A DNA stretch of 35,300 nt from Eubacterium sp. (GTDB lineage Bacteria; Bacillota; Clostridia; Lachnospirales; Lachnospiraceae). The stretch is taken from NCBI GenBank assembly GCA_022796875.1, contig JAAWJJ010000041.1, forward strand, positions 1 to 35,300, in the 5' to 3' direction. Shown here piece by piece: positions 6,040 through 12,465 of this stretch (positions are counted from its first letter, which is position 1; each line of letters starts with the position of its first letter). The notes below the pieces were generated by a model. The model saw only the letters and a list, made by a program, of their open reading frames with translations, made no database searches and had not been told where the DNA came from. Made by a program: the position numbers and the translations under genes.

Positions 6040-6721
6040 TAATAATAAAATCATTGACAAAATCGAAAAGCTGATCTCCCTTTCCGGATCCAGCAACGAA
6101 AACGAAGCCAGGGCCGCAATGCTGAAAGCGCAGGAACTTATGGCAAAATATGAAATTGACCGCGAACAGGTAGAGGGCAGGGAAACGGAACGGCCGGTTG
6201 TCGGCTTTACATCCAGTCCGTACCGGGAAGAATGGATCCACATGGTTAGCGCTACAATTGCTGAAAATTTTCGCTGCAGAAGTATTTCTATTGCCCGGAA
6301 TAATTCTGGCGGTTCTTTCCGGATCCGGTTTTATGGTTACGAAGAGGACGCAGAAATCTGCATCAACATTTTCAATTATGCCATTAAGGTGATCCGAAAA
6401 AAATTTATGACGCTGCGGGCCATATACGCGGAAGCACAAAAAGAGTTCGGAAAAACTGAAAAATCAAATTATGTTATCGGTTTTTGCTATGGCCTGGAAA
6501 AGAATTTCGACGAACAGAAGAAACAAAGTCAGTCTTTCGCGCTGGCGCTTGTCACGCCGAAGGCGGTTGATGATTTCGTGAGATCGCTTCCTGGGATTGA
6601 AACGCGGCAAAGCCCCGTAAATATTGCACGGAGCCGCGACGCGGCGCTATTACAGCGGACGGGGTATGTTGACGGAAAAACATTCCGGAACGCGGGCGGC
6701 GCTGCTAGGCTGGGGAACTGA
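6032..6721 (+). CDS. DUF2786 domain protein
   Basis: A 229-residue protein. Residues 1-45 ('IDKIEKLISLSGSSNENEARAAMLKAQELMAKYEID' region) are the DUF2786 domain, a short helical module found in phages and plasmids. Residues about 60-200 (from 'WIHMVSATIAENFRCRS' to the conserved 'GFCYGLEKNF' region) match the domain that usually follows it (DUF7168-like). The C-terminus is basic and Gly/Ala-rich. Function is not established; the operon context suggests DNA metabolism. It overlaps the HAD gene by eight bases and is followed by a short gene after 19 bases. Confidence 0.8.
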   Translation: MDDNNKIIDKIEKLISLSGSSNENEARAAMLKAQELMAKYEIDREQVEGRETERPVVGFTSSPYREEWIHMVSATIAENFRCRSISIARNNSGGSFRIRFYGYEEDAEICINIFNYAIKVIRKKFMTLRAIYAEAQKEFGKTEKSNYVIGFCYGLEKNFDEQKKQSQSFALALVTPKAVDDFVRSLPGIETRQSPVNIARSRDAALLQRTGYVDGKTFRNAGGAARLGN

Positions 6722-6740
6722 CAAAACGGAAGGTGAGTGG

Positions 6741-6911
6741 ATGAATTTTGAAAGCTGTAAAGAAAAGTATTTCATCCTGGTGGAAGGGGATGAAAGAGCG
6801 GTTATCCGCGACACTGCAGAAGCCGCGGAAAGAAAAAGAAAAAAACTGGCAAAGCACAGCAAAGGAAAAAAGATTTTTGTTTTTAAATCCAAAGAGAGAA
6901 ACAGAGGATAG
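6741..6911 (+). CDS. Short basic phage protein, unknown function (56 aa)
   Basis: Starts at ATG 6741 behind GGAAGGTGAG. The product (ESCKEKYFILVEGDERAVI…, then a Lys/Arg-rich second half ending KSKERNRG) is small and basic. Its family is not recognised. In the 70 bases after its stop, another frame reads 'TNNWLKMHGFPMRRKRK' without a usable start codon, which resembles the end of a small phage protein and may be a remnant. A longer frame beginning at 6624 inside the previous gene is unlikely because ATG 6741 has the ribosome binding site. Confidence 0.5.
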   Translation: MNFESCKEKYFILVEGDERAVIRDTAEAAERKRKKLAKHSKGKKIFVFKSKERNRG

Positions 6912-6983
6912 CGTAACGCTTACAAATAACTGGCTGAAAATGCACGGGTTCCCTATGCGCCGGAAAAGAAAAGGAGGCGGTTC

Positions 6984-7679
6984 ATGAGGTCACAGGAAAT
7001 GCCATTTGAATTGAATCGGTTTTATAATTCGGATAGTGAAAAAGCAATAAAATGGATTCCGGACAAATATTTTGAACTGGCGATTATTGATCCGCCTTAC
7101 GGGATAGGCGAAAACGGAACAAAAAACCATACAAGAGGAAAACTGACAAAAGCGAAAGATTATAAAAGCTATGCGGGAAACGATAGCGCGGCGCCGTCTG
7201 AAGAATATTTCCGGGAACTATTCAGAATTTCCAAAAATCAGGTTATTTTCGGCGCGAATCACTTCATCAGTAAAATTCCGTATGATTCCAGCTGTTGGAT
7301 TGTGTGGGATAAAGAAAATGGCAATACTGATTTTGCAGATTGCGAATTAGCATGGACGAGTTTCAAAAGCGCCGTCCGGATTTTCCGGTTTCGTTGGTCC
7401 GGGATGTTGCAGGGCGATATGAAGAATAAAGAAATCCGCATCCATCCGAATCAAAAGCCGGTTCGCCTGTATCAATGGATTATAAACAAATTCGCGGCGC
7501 CTGGGGATAAGATCATTGACACACACGCGGGATCTGCAAGCTGCCTGATAGCGGCACACAAGACACAGCATAAATTTTTAGGTTTCGAACTGGATAAAAC
7601 CTATTATGCAAAAGCAGACGAGCGCCTTCGTGATGAAATGGCGCAATTATCCATGTTTGATTTTATGGTGGAGGGGTAG
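6984..7679 (+). CDS. DNA adenine/cytosine-N4 methyltransferase (N6_N4_Mtase family)
   Basis: A 231-residue enzyme starting at ATG 6984, six bases after AAAGGAGG. The catalytic motif IV is DPPYGIG (36-42). The S-adenosylmethionine-binding region comes late (HPNQKPVRLYQWIIN, then DTHAGSASCLIAA near 178), the order of beta-class amino-methyltransferases. The target-recognition region between them is short. No restriction partner is encoded next to it, so it is probably a solitary phage methyltransferase that protects the genome from host restriction or marks DNA. The specific base and site cannot be read from the sequence. All key motifs look intact. Confidence 0.85.
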   Translation: MRSQEMPFELNRFYNSDSEKAIKWIPDKYFELAIIDPPYGIGENGTKNHTRGKLTKAKDYKSYAGNDSAAPSEEYFRELFRISKNQVIFGANHFISKIPYDSSCWIVWDKENGNTDFADCELAWTSFKSAVRIFRFRWSGMLQGDMKNKEIRIHPNQKPVRLYQWIINKFAAPGDKIIDTHAGSASCLIAAHKTQHKFLGFELDKTYYAKADERLRDEMAQLSMFDFMVEG

Positions 7680-7727
7680 CTGAATTTATGCGATTAGTGT
7701 TTTTATTTTTCAGAAAGGGGAATCCAA

Positions 7728-7949
7728 ATGACGGATCAGGAAAAAAGAACGTATGAATTTATGCGGCTTATGCGGGAAGCGTTAAAAAAAACAGGGATCA
7801 CGGTTGTGGCTGAGCATGGACGGAATCTGGTGTTGTTTGATACTGAAAAAAACGAGCCGATTGAACTGGTAATAACAGTCGGAACCGAAGTTGTAAAAGA
7901 AAACGGCCAGACGTCCGTAACCGTGTTTGACCGTTCGGGAAATGAATAA
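7728..7949 (+). CDS. Small phage protein of unknown function (73 aa)
   Basis: ATG 7728 follows AGAAAGGGG with good spacing. The product begins with a helix (EKRTYEFMRLMREALKKTG) followed by three or four beta strands (ITVVAEHGRNLVLFD, ELVITVGTEVV, TSVTVFDR). It is soluble, with no catalytic signature, and I do not recognise the family. Its stop codon overlaps the ATG of a gene remnant at 7949. Confidence 0.55.
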   Translation: MTDQEKRTYEFMRLMREALKKTGITVVAEHGRNLVLFDTEKNEPIELVITVGTEVVKENGQTSVTVFDRSGNE

Positions 7950-7987
7950 TGAAAATCGGACTGATTGATGTTGACGGGCATAAATAA
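7949..7987 (+). pseudogene. 13-codon 5' stub of a deleted phage gene (MKIGLIDVDGH…)
   Basis: The first 11 codons, MKIGLIDVDGH, match the conserved start of a long phage protein family that I remember as beginning 'MKIGLIDVDGHNFPN'. Here the frame hits TAA two codons later, and the DNA continues directly into the middle of a Dam-type methyltransferase gene. The start codon overlaps the previous stop (TAATG) as in an intact operon. This looks like the left side of a deletion that removed most of this gene and the start of the next. Confidence 0.6.
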
Positions 7988-8333
7988 ATGCAATAATTAT
8001 TTTACGATCGCAGAAAACGGACTTTTGCAAAGCTGGGGCGGCCATTCAGTATTTTGCAATCCTCCGTATGGTCGGGAAATTGGAAAATGGGTTGAAAAAG
8101 CGTACAAAGAAAACGAGAAACACGGGAATACCATAGTGATGCTTCTTCCAGCCAGAACGGATACGAAATGGTTTCATGAATACATATACCACAAAGCAGA
8201 GGTTCGTTTTATACGTGGGAGATTAAAATTCAGCGGCGCAAAATTCAATACTCCATTCCCGTGTATGGTAGTCATATACAAACAAAAACAGGGTGTAAAA
8301 AATGGGAACGATAAAAGGCAAAAAGAAACATGA
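7965..8333 (+). pseudogene. N-terminally truncated DNA N6-adenine methyltransferase (Dam, PF05869-type)
   Basis: From about base 7977 the frame reads NKCNNYFTIAENGLLQSWGG, then VFCNPPYGREIGKWV (catalytic NPPY), VVMLLPARTDTKWFH-like and RFIRGRLKFSGAK. These are the middle and C-terminal blocks of phage Dam methyltransferases. The roughly 45 N-terminal residues expected of the family, including its 'WxTP' and 'DPCA' blocks, are missing. The five residues before the match (MMLTG) come from a deleted neighbour read in another frame. The catalytic motif survives but part of the fold does not, so it is probably inactive. An ATGATG at 7965 could still allow translation. Confidence 0.65.
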
Positions 8334-8628
8334 ACGCCTGGAATACGTTGTAATATGCCGGGAATATAACAGGATGGCTGCCAGAATCGAAATATCGGTT
8401 ATTGATTCTGGCGTTACGGATGATCTGTTAAAAAAACTAATCAGATTACGCCATATAGACACACACAGGCGTTATTTCCTTACTACAAAAAAATATTACC
8501 AGAAGTACGGCGCAATCATGAAAAAGCAAGTCGAAACCATGTCTTTTCAGGGAAACAGATATATTGCGGAGTTGGGCGCCGAATCAGACAAAGAAAGGAA
8601 GACAGAAAATGAAAGAAACAAAAATTGA
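8302..8628 (+). CDS. Phage protein of unknown function (108 aa)
   Basis: Starts at ATG 8302 after AGGGTG with six bases spacing, overlapping the truncated methyltransferase by 32 bases. The protein is basic and mostly helical (EYNRMAARIEISV; DDLLKKLIRLRHIDTHRRYFLTTKKYYQKYG) with a hydrophilic tail (DKERKTENERNKN). No domain is recognised. The tail overlaps the next gene by 20 bases. Confidence 0.55.
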   Translation: MGTIKGKKKHERLEYVVICREYNRMAARIEISVIDSGVTDDLLKKLIRLRHIDTHRRYFLTTKKYYQKYGAIMKKQVETMSFQGNRYIAELGAESDKERKTENERNKN

Positions 8629-9352
8629 CTGGGCGGAAAGTACCTGGAATCCAGTGACGGGCTGCAACCATGGCTGTGCATATTGTTACGCCAGGAATAT
8701 AGCAAGACGATTTTCAAGCGGTGGAGTGCTGAAATATGGCGCTGGGGTAGTTTTAAATGATCCGGTAATTATTGACGGGAAAAAGGCTGCTTACCCATAC
8801 GGTTTCAAGCCGACATTTCACAGATACAGATTAAGGGAATACCGGGAAAGCAAGGGCAGAAACATATTTGTCTGTTCTATGGCTGATTTATTCGGGGAGT
8901 GGGTGCCAGATAGTTGGATTGAGGAAGTGTTTAATGAATGTCTGGCGGTGCCGCAGCACAATTATTTATTCCTGACGAAAAATCCGGAAAGATATATACA
9001 GCTTGCAAAAAAAGGGTTATTGCCTTCGGGTGATAATTTCTGGTATGGATCCAGTGTAACAGGACCGAAAGACAATTACGCATGGTTTGCAAAAGATTAT
9101 CACTGGTTTTTGTCCGTTGAGCCGATTCTTGCCGATCTGGGGGAAATGGATCCGGAAGCACAGAAGCCGGAATGGATCATTGTTGGAGCGGAAATGGGAC
9201 GCCGGATCAGGAAAGTTGTTCCGGCACCGGAATGGATTGAAAAAATCCGTTTTCAGTGTGCGAAATATGATATACCGTTATTCATGAAGTCAAGCCTTGC
9301 GGGGATTTGTCCGGTTCCGCTTATACAGGAATTTCCGGAAAAGCTGAATTGA
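8609..9352 (+). CDS. Phage Gp37/Gp68 family protein (DUF5131), radical-SAM-like
   Basis: About 247 residues from ATG 8609 (AAAGGAAG upstream; upstream in-frame ATG 8564 lies inside the previous gene and lacks a site). The N-terminus 'KIDWAESTWNPVTGCNHGCAYCYARNIA' contains CNHGCAYC, a CxxxCxxC cluster like the [4Fe-4S] site of radical SAM enzymes. FVCSMADLFGEWVP, YLFLTKNPER and FLSVEPIL are the other family blocks. The family is widespread in phages and mobile elements; a nucleic-acid-modifying or repair role has been suggested but the substrate is not known. All blocks are intact and the length is normal. Confidence 0.88.
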   Translation: MKETKIDWAESTWNPVTGCNHGCAYCYARNIARRFSSGGVLKYGAGVVLNDPVIIDGKKAAYPYGFKPTFHRYRLREYRESKGRNIFVCSMADLFGEWVPDSWIEEVFNECLAVPQHNYLFLTKNPERYIQLAKKGLLPSGDNFWYGSSVTGPKDNYAWFAKDYHWFLSVEPILADLGEMDPEAQKPEWIIVGAEMGRRIRKVVPAPEWIEKIRFQCAKYDIPLFMKSSLAGICPVPLIQEFPEKLN

Positions 9353-9389
9353 AAAGGGGACAAAGAGAAAACAGAGGAAAGTGGCGCGT

Positions 9390-9749
9390 ATGCTGGTATT
9401 AACGATTAAGAAAAAATGGTTTGATATGATTCTTTCCAGAGAAAAGAAAGAGGACTACAGGGAGATAAAGACATATTATGAAACAAGATTTGCCAATGTT
9501 TTATTTCCAAAAAGCGAAGTAACAATGGATAATGTGTTTTTGGATTATGTATCAAAATTTCCAAATTGCAAAGAATTTAAAGCTATGTTCCGCAATGGTT
9601 ACAGCAAAAATTCTCCGTCATTCATTGCAAAGTGTACGCTGTCGGTCGGTACAGGTAAGGAAGAATGGGGTGCGAAAAAGGGAAAAAAGTATTTTATCTT
9701 GACGATACATGAAATTGTTTGGGAAAATAAGAAAGAGAGGGAAATATGA
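9390..9749 (+). CDS. ASCH-domain-like small protein
   Basis: About 119 residues from ATG 9390 (AGAGGA 11 bases upstream; GTG 9381 is too close to the same site). The start MLVLTIKKKWFDMILSREKK-EDYREIK is the characteristic opening of ASCH/PUA-like domains, in which the GxKxxExR-type loop is thought to bind RNA or modified nucleic acid. The C-terminal strands (KYFILTIHEIVWE) complete the small barrel. Found often in phages with unknown targets. From here to about 11.1 kb the base composition is visibly more AT-rich than in the structural genes, which suggests separate acquisition. Confidence 0.75.
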   Translation: MLVLTIKKKWFDMILSREKKEDYREIKTYYETRFANVLFPKSEVTMDNVFLDYVSKFPNCKEFKAMFRNGYSKNSPSFIAKCTLSVGTGKEEWGAKKGKKYFILTIHEIVWENKKEREI

Positions 9750-10144
9750 GAAATATAAAAGACATTATCAATTTTGTTGATACAATACCTGGTATGCTTG
9801 GAAAACTTTTTATGCCGGTATACCGTCTTGATTTTGTGTCTGACATAAAGATGATCATTTTGCAATGGAGAGAGTATAAAGATTTAGAGGAACAAGGGAA
9901 ACTGCTGAAACTGCCCTGTAAGGCAGGACAAAAGGCATATCTTTTGCGAAAGGATATCAAAACCGTTATTGACGGTGAAATCACATCTTTTGACATAGGA
10001 GAATTTGGAAAGGACATGAGAATTTTTATAACTGATGATAACAGATATACCCATATATCTTTTGACAAAGTCGGGGATATTGTATTTTTTACACAAAATG
10101 AAGCGGAAGCCGCATTGAAAGAATTGGAGGATAACAGGTCGTGA
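9746..10144 (+). CDS. Conserved phage protein of unknown function (132 aa)
   Basis: Overlaps the ASCH gene by four bases (ATGA) and has GAGAGGGA upstream. The segment 'WREYKDLEEQGKLLKLPCKAGQKAYLL' followed by short strands and a C-terminal 'DIVFFTQNEAEAALKELE' is a recurrent Clostridia-phage pattern: a small beta domain ending in FxTxxEAExAL. The N-terminal 45 residues are not part of that pattern and are more hydrophobic (IPGMLGKLFMPVYRLDFV). Function unknown. Confidence 0.6.
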   Translation: MRNIKDIINFVDTIPGMLGKLFMPVYRLDFVSDIKMIILQWREYKDLEEQGKLLKLPCKAGQKAYLLRKDIKTVIDGEITSFDIGEFGKDMRIFITDDNRYTHISFDKVGDIVFFTQNEAEAALKELEDNRS

Positions 10145-10341
10145 CAGCTTTAGAAAAACAAATAAAAGTCAAATCAGTGTTATATGACATGTGTAAATAT
10201 GGGGATGGATGTTCTGAGTGCGAATTTTTCAATCCAGAAGATTCAGTGTACGACGAATTTTTCTGTCACATAAGGGATTCAAAAAATCTAATTCCATTCG
10301 ATGATGAATGGGATATAGAAAGCGCGATGATAAGTGATTGA
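10141..10341 (+). CDS. Small cysteine-containing phage protein (66 aa)
   Basis: Starts at GTG 10141, overlapping the previous stop region by four bases; GGAGG lies about nine bases upstream. The product has C-x(5)-C-x(2)-C-x(n)-C spacing (MCKYGDGCSECEFF … FFCHIRD), which could bind a metal, and a strongly acidic C-terminus. Family not recognised; small Cys-rich proteins of this sort are common in phage accessory regions. Confidence 0.5.
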   Translation: MTALEKQIKVKSVLYDMCKYGDGCSECEFFNPEDSVYDEFFCHIRDSKNLIPFDDEWDIESAMISD

Positions 10342-10408
10342 TATGAACTCCGAGTGACAATAAACAAGCTCCAAAAAGCACTGATACAGCGTGGGAAAGG
10401 ATAGAGGA

Positions 10409-10615
10409 ATGAAGATACCAAAATACATTGAAAAACTTATTGAAAAGAGGGCAGGATTGGCAGCATTACTAAACCATGCAGACTATAAACTTGCAGAATG
10501 GCTTAAAAAGAATGGTGTTGAGGTTGAGGAATATGACATATATGGCGGTTGCGAAATGTATGTCAATCCGTGGGATTCTGCAAAAAGAGTGAAAAAGGCC
10601 ATAGAAGATAAATAA
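10409..10615 (+). CDS. Small helical phage protein (68 aa)
   Basis: ATG 10409 lies seven bases after GGGAAAGGA; GTG 10391 is an in-frame alternative inside the binding site. The product is helical (KIPKYIEKLIEKRAGLAALLNHADYKLAEWLKKNG) with a C-terminal 'YDIYGGCEMYVNPWDSAKRVKKAIED'. This type of protein is frequent in Lachnospiraceae phages but has no known function. In the 50 bases before it another frame encodes 'ELRVTINKLQKALIQRGKG' without a start, possibly the tail of a lost gene. Confidence 0.55.
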   Translation: MKIPKYIEKLIEKRAGLAALLNHADYKLAEWLKKNGVEVEEYDIYGGCEMYVNPWDSAKRVKKAIEDK

Positions 10616-10616
10616 C

Positions 10617-10792
10617 ATGAAATTGTTGTTGAAACAAAGATTGATGATAGCAAAGGTTGTAGAAACGTGCAGAAGTTAAAACGCAGAGGACAGTTGTGGT
10701 TATTTCCTGATGGCAGTATGTATGTGTATTACATACCAACACATTGGCATGATGCACTCCGATTTGAAAGCGAGGCAAAAAAGAATTCATGA
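10617..10792 (+). pseudogene. Small phage gene frameshifted right after its start codon
   Basis: From base 10619 the sequence reads a coherent protein (EIVVETKIDD… RRGQLWLFPDGSMYVYYIP … SEAKKNS) that ends at TGA 10790-10792, overlapping the next ATG as operon neighbours do. It has no start codon in its own frame: a TAA precedes it. One extra A in the AAA after ATG 10617 would give MKIVVETKIDD and restore a 59-residue gene. So the gene carries a one-base deletion in an A-run, or the run was mis-called. The conserved-looking 'QLWLFPDGSMYVYY' block supports a real ancestral gene. Function unknown. Confidence 0.5.
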
Positions 10793-11097
10793 AAGAATAC
10801 AACGATCAGCTTATGAAATTTAAAATCACGAATGATAAATTAAAAATGGAAATTAAATTATCAGATCTGGCATGGTTTTTCAGAAATTCGCCGGATAATG
10901 TGGCGCCTGATGTCGAGCACGAATTTTGCCGTGTAAGACGTGGAAAAAACAGAGAATTTGCGGAAAAAGTCGTGAAATTGTTGATGGATGAATCGCCAGA
11001 AAATGAAAATGATGTACGCTGGGGTCACATGTTGGAAAGTGCGTTCGAGGAAATACGGGAAAGCGGTGCGAATTTCCTAAAATACTATGACGATTGA
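10789..11097 (+). CDS. Phage protein of unknown function (102 aa)
   Basis: Starts at ATG 10789, overlapping the previous stop by four bases. The product is charged and mostly helical, with 'LSDLAWFFRNSPDNVAPDVEHEFCRVRRGK' in the middle and an acidic C-terminus (FEEIRESGANFLKYYDD). No recognised domain. It is the last gene of the AT-rich accessory block, with about 130 bases of non-coding DNA before the late regulator. Confidence 0.5.
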   Translation: MKEYNDQLMKFKITNDKLKMEIKLSDLAWFFRNSPDNVAPDVEHEFCRVRRGKNREFAEKVVKLLMDESPENENDVRWGHMLESAFEEIRESGANFLKYYDD

Positions 11098-11226
11098 TTT
11101 TGAAACACGATTGATTTGAAAAACAATGCTAAAATAAAAGAACGAACCACATTTCAGCGGCCCGATCTTCCAACCTTTAATAATCATATCATATTCACGG
11201 TATGATTGCAAAGGGAAGCTGGAAAT

Positions 11227-11676
11227 ATGGCAAAACCTGTAAAAAAGACAGAAAGGAATCTTTTTGACGAAATTGACCTGAAAATTATGCTGATCGGTGA
11301 ACAGATAAAAAATCACCAACAATCAATCGAAAAAGCTATGAAAATGGGCGGGTTGAATGGCCCGTCCGGTATTTCCGGGATAGACTATTCCAGGGAACCA
11401 ACAAAAAGCGTTCATTTGTCGTTTGATGAAGTCCTTCCAATGATCCAGCTGGATTATGAGCGGATTAAAAAACTGAAAAAAGAACGGACTGAACTAAAAA
11501 AGAGCAAAAAACGGATCGAGAAAATCTATAAAAGCCTGGATGGGGTCGAATCGAAAGTATATTATCTTCGGATTATCTGCAAAATGACGCAGGAAGCTGC
11601 CGCGGACGAAATGGGATTTTCATGCAGGCATTTTCAACGGATCGAATATGGCATGAGGGAGCGGGGATTGCTCTGA
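11227..11676 (+). CDS. Sigma-region-4-like / ArpU-type phage late transcription regulator
   Basis: About 149 residues from ATG 11227 (AAGGGAAGCTGG upstream; TTG 11206 is a weaker in-frame alternative). The N-terminal two thirds form helices, including a basic coiled-coil-like stretch (YERIKKLKKERTELKKSKKRIEKIYK). Residues about 112-149 (VESKVYYLRIICKMTQEAAADEMGFSCRHFQRIEYG) are a sigma-70 region-4-like helix-turn-helix. Proteins of this type stand just before the terminase genes in many Firmicutes phages and activate late transcription. Consistent with this, a tandem 12-bp repeat and a promoter lie 95 bases downstream. Confidence 0.78.
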   Translation: MAKPVKKTERNLFDEIDLKIMLIGEQIKNHQQSIEKAMKMGGLNGPSGISGIDYSREPTKSVHLSFDEVLPMIQLDYERIKKLKKERTELKKSKKRIEKIYKSLDGVESKVYYLRIICKMTQEAAADEMGFSCRHFQRIEYGMRERGLL

Positions 11677-11770
11677 AATTGCCGGATTTTAAATTGTGAA
11701 AAATTTGTAACTTTTTTATGAACAAAATCATGGTTTCGCCTTATTTTATGGGCATTTCGCGTGTTCACAA

Positions 11771-11794
11771 ATGTCGTGTTTTATGTCGTGTTTT
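11771..11794 (+). promoter_or_regulatory. Tandem 12-bp direct repeat, candidate late-activator site
   Basis: ATGTCGTGTTTT occurs twice in direct succession, at 11771-11782 and 11783-11794. The second copy ends exactly 17 bp before TATACT at 11812-11817, so it covers the place of a -35 box, which is otherwise poor (TGTTTT). That arrangement suits a promoter that depends on an activator, most simply the ArpU-like protein encoded just upstream. Confidence 0.6.
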
Positions 11795-11797
11795 TTA

Positions 11798-11817
11798 TTG
11801 ACAAAATGTGTTATACT
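11798..11817 (+). promoter_or_regulatory. Promoter of the recombinase/late region, extended -10
   Basis: TGTTATACT at 11809-11817 is an extended -10 element (TG-n-TATACT). TTGACA at 11798-11803 is a perfect -35 sequence but lies only 8 bp from TATACT; at 17 bp it would use the poor TTAGTA at 11821. I favour the extended -10 with the direct repeats as activator site. Predicted transcription starts near 11824. Confidence 0.5.
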
Positions 11818-11853
11818 GGGTTAGTAAAAGTTTACCAAACATGCCAGTTTCGG

Positions 11854-11878
11854 GCGTCGCTGAAAGCGGCGCTTTTTT
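11854..11878 (+). terminator. Leader terminator between promoter and recombinase gene
   Basis: GCGTCGC (11854-11860), loop TGAAA, GCGGCGC (11866-11872, one G-U pair), then six T. This is a compact intrinsic terminator located about 30 bases after the predicted transcription start and 24 bases before the recombinase start codon. It could end most transcripts from that promoter unless an antitermination mechanism acts, or it could stop transcription arriving from upstream. Confidence 0.65.
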
Positions 11879-11901
11879 CAATCCGTAAAGGGGGTGTGTA
11901 C

Positions 11902-12465
11902 GTGAATACGGTGGAGCCGATCCGCGACATGGATCTGGTTTTGGATGTGGCAGATTATTTAAGGGCCAAAAATGAAAGGGACTATTGTCTGTTCATGTTC
12001 GGAATTTATACGGGCCTGAGAATATCGGATATTTTGAAATTACGGATCAGGGATGTCAGGGAAAAAGATTATGTGTATATCCGGGAGAATAAGACGGGAA
12101 AAGAAAAGCGTTTCCCCATAAATTCAGAACTAAAACCTATAGTCGAGGATTTTACCAGGGGAAAGCGGGATTATGAGTATTTGTTTAAATCCCCGAATTA
12201 TCCCAATAAGGCAATCAGCCGCCAGCAGGCATATAACATACTGACCGACGCGGGGAAGGCGTTCGGCATCAGCGCAATAGGGACGCACACGCTGCGGAAA
12301 ACGTTTGGCTATCACATGTACCAGCAGACGCACGACGCTATCACGCTGATGGAGATATTCAACCATGCTGATATATCAATCACACTGCGGTATATCGGCA
12401 TCAATCAGGACAATAAGGACAAGGCTATCAAAGGCTTATCTTATCACAAGAGGAGCCGCAGATAG
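11902..12465 (+). CDS. Small tyrosine recombinase, catalytic domain only
   Basis: 187 residues from GTG 11902, seven bases after AAAGGGGG. The open frame runs further upstream, but through the promoter and terminator, so a longer product is unlikely. All six active-site residues are visible: R40 (TGLRISD), K64 (NKTGK), H129 and R132 (HTLRKTF), H155 (FNHAD) and the nucleophile Y164 (TLRYIGI). The N-terminal SAM-like core-binding domain and arm-binding domain of ordinary phage integrases are absent, so the protein resembles FimB/FimE-size recombinases. It lies between the late regulator and the terminase, an unusual place for a classical attP-integrase gene but one known for such mini-recombinases in Clostridia phages. 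Possible roles are integration, DNA inversion, or resolution of genome multimers. Confidence 0.85.
   Translation: MNTVEPIRDMDLVLDVADYLRAKNERDYCLFMFGIYTGLRISDILKLRIRDVREKDYVYIRENKTGKEKRFPINSELKPIVEDFTRGKRDYEYLFKSPNYPNKAISRQQAYNILTDAGKAFGISAIGTHTLRKTFGYHMYQQTHDAITLMEIFNHADISITLRYIGINQDNKDKAIKGLSYHKRSRR

Noticed and set aside
6748..6987. 79-codon basic frame overlapping the 56-aa gene at 6741
   Set aside because: No ribosome binding site for its ATG; Lys/Arg-rich composition is what the shifted frame of an A-rich gene gives. Only its last part (NNWLKMHGFPMRRKRK) looks like a possible remnant.
11182..11207. AATCATA … TATGATT inverted repeat before the late regulator
   Set aside because: Only 7 bp, AT-only apart from one pair, loop of 12; expected by chance in AT-rich DNA, so not listed as a feature.
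11761..11901. Upstream extension of the recombinase (MFTNVVFYVV…) giving 234 residues
   Set aside because: The stretch contains the tandem repeats, promoter and terminator; the GTG at 11902 has the good ribosome binding site.
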